DNA of 64,000 nucleotides from Fibrobacter sp. UWEL (lineage in GTDB: Bacteria; Fibrobacterota; Fibrobacteria; Fibrobacterales; Fibrobacteraceae): positions 62,001 to 126,000 of the forward strand of contig NZ_FRBE01000002.1 in NCBI RefSeq assembly GCF_900142535.1, in the 5' to 3' direction. Shown here in pieces: positions 61,136 through 64,000 of this stretch. Positions within the stretch are counted from its first letter, which is position 1, and the number at the start of each line of letters is the position of its first letter. Made by a program: the position numbers and the translations under genes. The notes beneath the pieces were generated by a model that ran no database searches, was not told the DNA's origin, and saw only the letters and a program-made list of their open reading frames with translations.

Positions 61136-62413
61136 ATGAGTATTGCAATTCCCCAGCTGCCGAAAGGCACCCGCGATTTTTATCCTGAAGCACAGCGCAT
61201 TCAGAACTATATCTTTGACACTTGGCGTAAAACCGCCGAAGAATTCGCCTACGAAGAATACGAAGGCCCCATGTTTGAACACCTGGAGCTGTACACCGGC
61301 AAGTCCGGCGAAGAAATCGTAAGCCAGCTTTACAACTTTGTGGACAAGGGCGACCGTGAAATCGCTCTCCGCCCCGAAATGACTCCGACCCTGGCCCGTT
61401 TAGTGATCCAGAAGGCTCGTGAACTGAAGAAGCCCTTCAAGTGGTTCTCCATGCCCCGCCTGTTCCGCTACGAAAAGGCTCAGAAGGGTCGCCTTCGTGA
61501 ATTCTTCCAGCTGAACATGGACATCATCGGTACCGAAAGCATCTATGCCGAAGCCGACCTGATGGCAGCCATCGCTACCATGCTCCGCAAGTTCGGCCTG
61601 AAGGATGGTGAATTCGCCATTGGCGTTTCTAGCCGCAAGTTGCTGGCAACATACCTGGACGAAATTGGCGCACCGAATCCGGCACAGGTCTACCCCGCTC
61701 TCGACCGCCGTCTGAAAATCGGCCCGGAAGCCTTTGCCAAGGCTCTCGCCGATGCCGGCCTCACTGAAGATCAGGTGGCAAAGCTGGACGCTTTCATGAG
61801 CTGCAAGTCCATCGAAGAAGTGGCTGCCTCCGTACATAGCGAAGCTGCAACCGCCGCTCTCGACGAAATCAAGGACTTGTTCGCCACTCTGGAAGCCGCA
61901 GGTTACGGCGAATGCGTAAACCTGGACCTCAGCATCGTTCGCGGCCTGGCCTACTACACCGGCATCGTGTTCGAAGTGTTCGACAAGGGTAAATCCATGC
62001 GCGCTATTGCTGGTGGTGGCCGTTATGACAGCCTTACCGAAAAGCTTGGTGGCGACCGTATTCCGGGCGTTGGCTTTGGCATGGGCGACGTTGTGCTTGC
62101 AGACTTGCTCCGCGAACACAACCTGCTCCCCAGCCCCAAGCAGAGCGTCGACTTCTACATCGCAAGCTTCACCAACGACATGAAGAAGGTCTTTGAAGCA
62201 GCCCAGATCTTCCGCGCAGGCGGCAAGACCGTTTCCCACCCGCTGGCATCCATGAAGATGGGCAAGCAGCTGGACCAGGCAAACTACCAGGGCGCAAAGA
62301 TTGTGGTTTATGTTGATGGCGACAAGGCACAGGCCGGCGAGTTCGAATACAAGGACCTCCGCGACGGCACCATGCACGTTGGCAACGTAGAAGCAATCAA
62401 GGCTGCACTATAA
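61136..62413 (+). CDS. hisS: Histidyl-tRNA synthetase
   Basis: A 425-residue class II enzyme charging tRNA-His. It has PKGTRDFYPEAQ, motif 2 (FRYEKAQKGRLREFFQLNMDIIG), the histidine-specific LDLSIVRGLAYYTGIVFEV and AGGGRYDSL, and a C-terminal anticodon-binding domain from about residue 340 (VDFYIASFTNDMKKVFEAAQIFRAGGK). Length is normal. No Shine-Dalgarno sequence; the mRNA is probably leaderless. Confidence 0.96.
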   Translation: MSIAIPQLPKGTRDFYPEAQRIQNYIFDTWRKTAEEFAYEEYEGPMFEHLELYTGKSGEEIVSQLYNFVDKGDREIALRPEMTPTLARLVIQKARELKKPFKWFSMPRLFRYEKAQKGRLREFFQLNMDIIGTESIYAEADLMAAIATMLRKFGLKDGEFAIGVSSRKLLATYLDEIGAPNPAQVYPALDRRLKIGPEAFAKALADAGLTEDQVAKLDAFMSCKSIEEVAASVHSEAATAALDEIKDLFATLEAAGYGECVNLDLSIVRGLAYYTGIVFEVFDKGKSMRAIAGGGRYDSLTEKLGGDRIPGVGFGMGDVVLADLLREHNLLPSPKQSVDFYIASFTNDMKKVFEAAQIFRAGGKTVSHPLASMKMGKQLDQANYQGAKIVVYVDGDKAQAGEFEYKDLRDGTMHVGNVEAIKAAL

Positions 62414-62500
62414 ATGAAGTATGAAGGGTGAAAAATTAAGAATGGTTAACATCAAATTTTTCATCTTTCATCTTTCATCTTTCATTAATTATTCTCGGTT
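62414..62500. repeat. Heptamer repeat with inverted arms
   Basis: atgaagtatgaagggtgaaa then aatt on one side and aatttttcatctttcatctt, tcatctttcatt on the other: three exact tttcatc heptamers and a TGAAAAATT/AATTTTTCA inverted pair. Confidence 0.75.
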
Positions 62501-62503
62501 ATA

Positions 62504-64000
62504 ATGTCTCCTCTTAAAACTCTACTCAGTATTCTTAGCCTTTTCGTGGTACTTGGCCTGATGGCCGCAGTTTACCCAGAAGGCGGTATTTCTGTTGGTG
62601 ATTATACACTTCGATTCCCGGCCCTTACGGATATTTTCGTGAAGGATGACGGACAGTCCAGCGATTCCGCAGGAGTCGCCCAGGCTGATCCGGAAGCAGC
62701 CCTCAAGGAAATGCTGGAAGCAACCCGCCAAAAGGAATTCGCAGAATTCTCCGACTCCCTGAATTTCTATGAAGAGTTTTTCCAGAAGGGACGAACCAGG
62801 TTCGATCTTCCCAACGACGACCCCACCTGGTTTGACCGTTTCTTCCTGCACTTGGAGCTGGCGGAAATGGACAGCACGGTGGTCCACATCGTTCACTACG
62901 GCGACTCCCAGCTGGAAGAAGACCGCATTTCCTCCACCATTCGCGAAGACCTGCAGTCTAAGTTTGGCGGAAATGGTCCGGGCATGTTGCCACCTATCCT
63001 GAATACTCCGTCCATGAACACCTCCTACTGGAACAATGGCGACCTGAAGCGTTTCATGGTGTACGCAACTGCGGATGACATGGCAACCCATAACCGTTAT
63101 GGCATTCTTGCCCAGATGGCAGAATTGAACGGTAATGCAGTGATCGGTCTGAAGAAGCGTATTGAACGTAAGGACAAGTTCCCCCACGTTGGCGGCTACG
63201 CCACCATTAAGGTTCTTGCAGGCAATCGCGGCAACCTGAAGCTGAAGCTCACCTACGAAAGTTCCTATCAGGATTCCGTAGGCGTCAATGAAGACGGAAC
63301 TGTAAAATACAAGAAGAAGACAAAGACTGTAGATGCAGGTGCTCCCCAGATTGAAAAGATGAAAAAGCTGGCGGTTTATACTTGGAAACTTGCAGATACA
63401 ACCTCCAGCGCAAAAATCAACCTTAGTGGCAACACGGATATTTACGCCATCGCAGCAGATGGTAAGTACGGTGTCGCAGTGGACAACGTGGCCATGCGCG
63501 GAAGCTCCGGCACCATGTTCCATAAGATTGACGCAGAACTTCTGGCCGAATCCTACAAGGCAATGAACGCCCGCCTGATCATTATGGAATACGGTGGAAA
63601 CCTGGTCCCGGGCACCAGTTCCAAGAACATCGATTGGACCAAGAAGATTATTACCAAGCAGATCAAGACCATCCAGGAAGCAAACCCCAATGCGGACATC
63701 CTGTTCATCGGCCCTGCAGATATGGCAAAGCAGGTGGATGGCAAGTGGCAGACTTATCCGGCATTGAATATGACCATCAAGGCACTGCGTGAAGTGGCTC
63801 TGGAAAACGGCCTCGCCTATTGGGACATGCACCGAGTCATGGGCGGTAACGGATCCATCATGAAGTGGGTCAAGAAGGAACCGCCTCTTGGCTTTACGGA
63901 TCACGTCCACTTCACCCGCCGCGGAGCCGCCTACATGGGCGACCTCTTCAGCGAAGCTCTGAAAATGCATTACGATTACTTCAAGTTCCGCGACGTGCAC
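62504..64000 (+). CDS. SGNH/GDSL-family hydrolase (partial)
   Basis: At least 499 residues, open at the window end. An N-terminal membrane anchor or signal (LKTLLSILSLFVVLGLMAAVY) is followed by a spacer to about residue 120. The SGNH domain has block I VVHIVHYGDSQLEEDRI (nucleophile Ser in GDSQ), block III-like IIMEYGGNLV, and the closing Asp-His pair in FTDHVHFTRRGAAYMG, preceded by AYWDMHRVMGG. Family members deacetylate cell-wall or capsule sugars. The exact substrate is unknown. The end of the protein is outside the window. Confidence 0.82.
   Translation, partial: MSPLKTLLSILSLFVVLGLMAAVYPEGGISVGDYTLRFPALTDIFVKDDGQSSDSAGVAQADPEAALKEMLEATRQKEFAEFSDSLNFYEEFFQKGRTRFDLPNDDPTWFDRFFLHLELAEMDSTVVHIVHYGDSQLEEDRISSTIREDLQSKFGGNGPGMLPPILNTPSMNTSYWNNGDLKRFMVYATADDMATHNRYGILAQMAELNGNAVIGLKKRIERKDKFPHVGGYATIKVLAGNRGNLKLKLTYESSYQDSVGVNEDGTVKYKKKTKTVDAGAPQIEKMKKLAVYTWKLADTTSSAKINLSGNTDIYAIAADGKYGVAVDNVAMRGSSGTMFHKIDAELLAESYKAMNARLIIMEYGGNLVPGTSSKNIDWTKKIITKQIKTIQEANPNADILFIGPADMAKQVDGKWQTYPALNMTIKALREVALENGLAYWDMHRVMGGNGSIMKWVKKEPPLGFTDHVHFTRRGAAYMGDLFSEALKMHYDYFKFRDVH

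Noticed and set aside
62522-64000. Minus-strand frame reaching the right edge (492 codons)
   Set aside because: The plus-strand frame from 62504 has a signal peptide and SGNH motifs; the minus frame has none.

Overview
The window looks like a chromosomal segment of a Fibrobacter-type gut or rumen anaerobe. The evidence is two lipoproteins with the FISUMP domain (Fibrobacter succinogenes major paralogous domain), poly-serine linkers in exported proteins, two GH43 plant-polysaccharide enzymes with type IX-secretion-like C-terminal domains, a Bacteroidetes-style V-type ATPase operon, malate dehydrogenase next to a Dcu dicarboxylate transporter (succinate fermentation), and many promoters with a Bacteroidetes-like TAnnTTTG box. 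I saw no rRNA, tRNA, CRISPR array, phage or transposase gene. The gene at each end of the window is cut off.

Layout. 1-2458 (minus): LolC/E-type permease (partial) and lysS. 2517-7725 (minus): a five-gene envelope operon with a FISUMP lipoprotein, a small lipoprotein and three tandem paralogous outer-membrane proteins. 7867-9742 (minus): a PAS protein and glyS. 9969-12031 (plus): an M23/LysM peptidase and a dihydrouridine synthase. 12056-13840 (minus): a ClC protein with CBS domains. 13918-21612 (minus): a V-type ATPase operon (E, DUF2764, A, B, D, I, K1, K2). 21908-22501 (minus): a viroplasmin-RNase H protein. 22540-28956 (plus): an unknown protein, a PHP phosphoesterase, a large barrel protein, glutaminyl cyclase, DUF4416, DUF486 and a second M23/LysM protein. 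28990-32869 (minus): thiS-F-G-H-E behind a TPP riboswitch. 32965-38163 (minus): a serine-rich FISUMP lipoprotein and two GH43 enzymes. 38393-41892 (minus): MscS, Dcu and mdh. 42086-44924 (plus): a TauE/SafE transporter, a YfcE-like phosphodiesterase and a SpmA-SpmB fusion. 45015-47126 (minus): a CaCA exchanger and an Ala/Pro-rich barrel protein. 47250-49942 (plus): pepA and a flavodiiron protein. 50028-54840: two GGDEF proteins flanking guaA. 54984-64000: a small acidic protein, gap, a giant TPR/transglutaminase lipoprotein, a TM2 protein, hisS and a partial SGNH hydrolase.

How it fits together. Mdh and Dcu fit fumarate/succinate fermentation. The V-ATPase would couple ATP to Na+ or H+ movement, and its two proteolipids differ at the ion-binding positions. 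The GH43 pair would attack arabinan or arabinoxylan side chains outside the cell. The glutaminyl cyclase could cap exported proteins whose mature N-terminus is Gln, and at least two such proteins are encoded here.

Three kinds of non-coding structure stand out. (1) REP-like palindromes lie between genes and are also translated: they build most of the Ser-rich linkers of both GH43 enzymes, add an octapeptide inside the dihydrouridine synthase, and supply the stop codon of thiF. (2) AT-rich heptamer arrays fold into long hairpins in intergenic gaps. (3) TAnnTTTG boxes often sit only 4-11 nt before the start codon without a Shine-Dalgarno sequence, which suggests widespread leaderless mRNAs. All functional calls come from reading the sequence; no database search was run.
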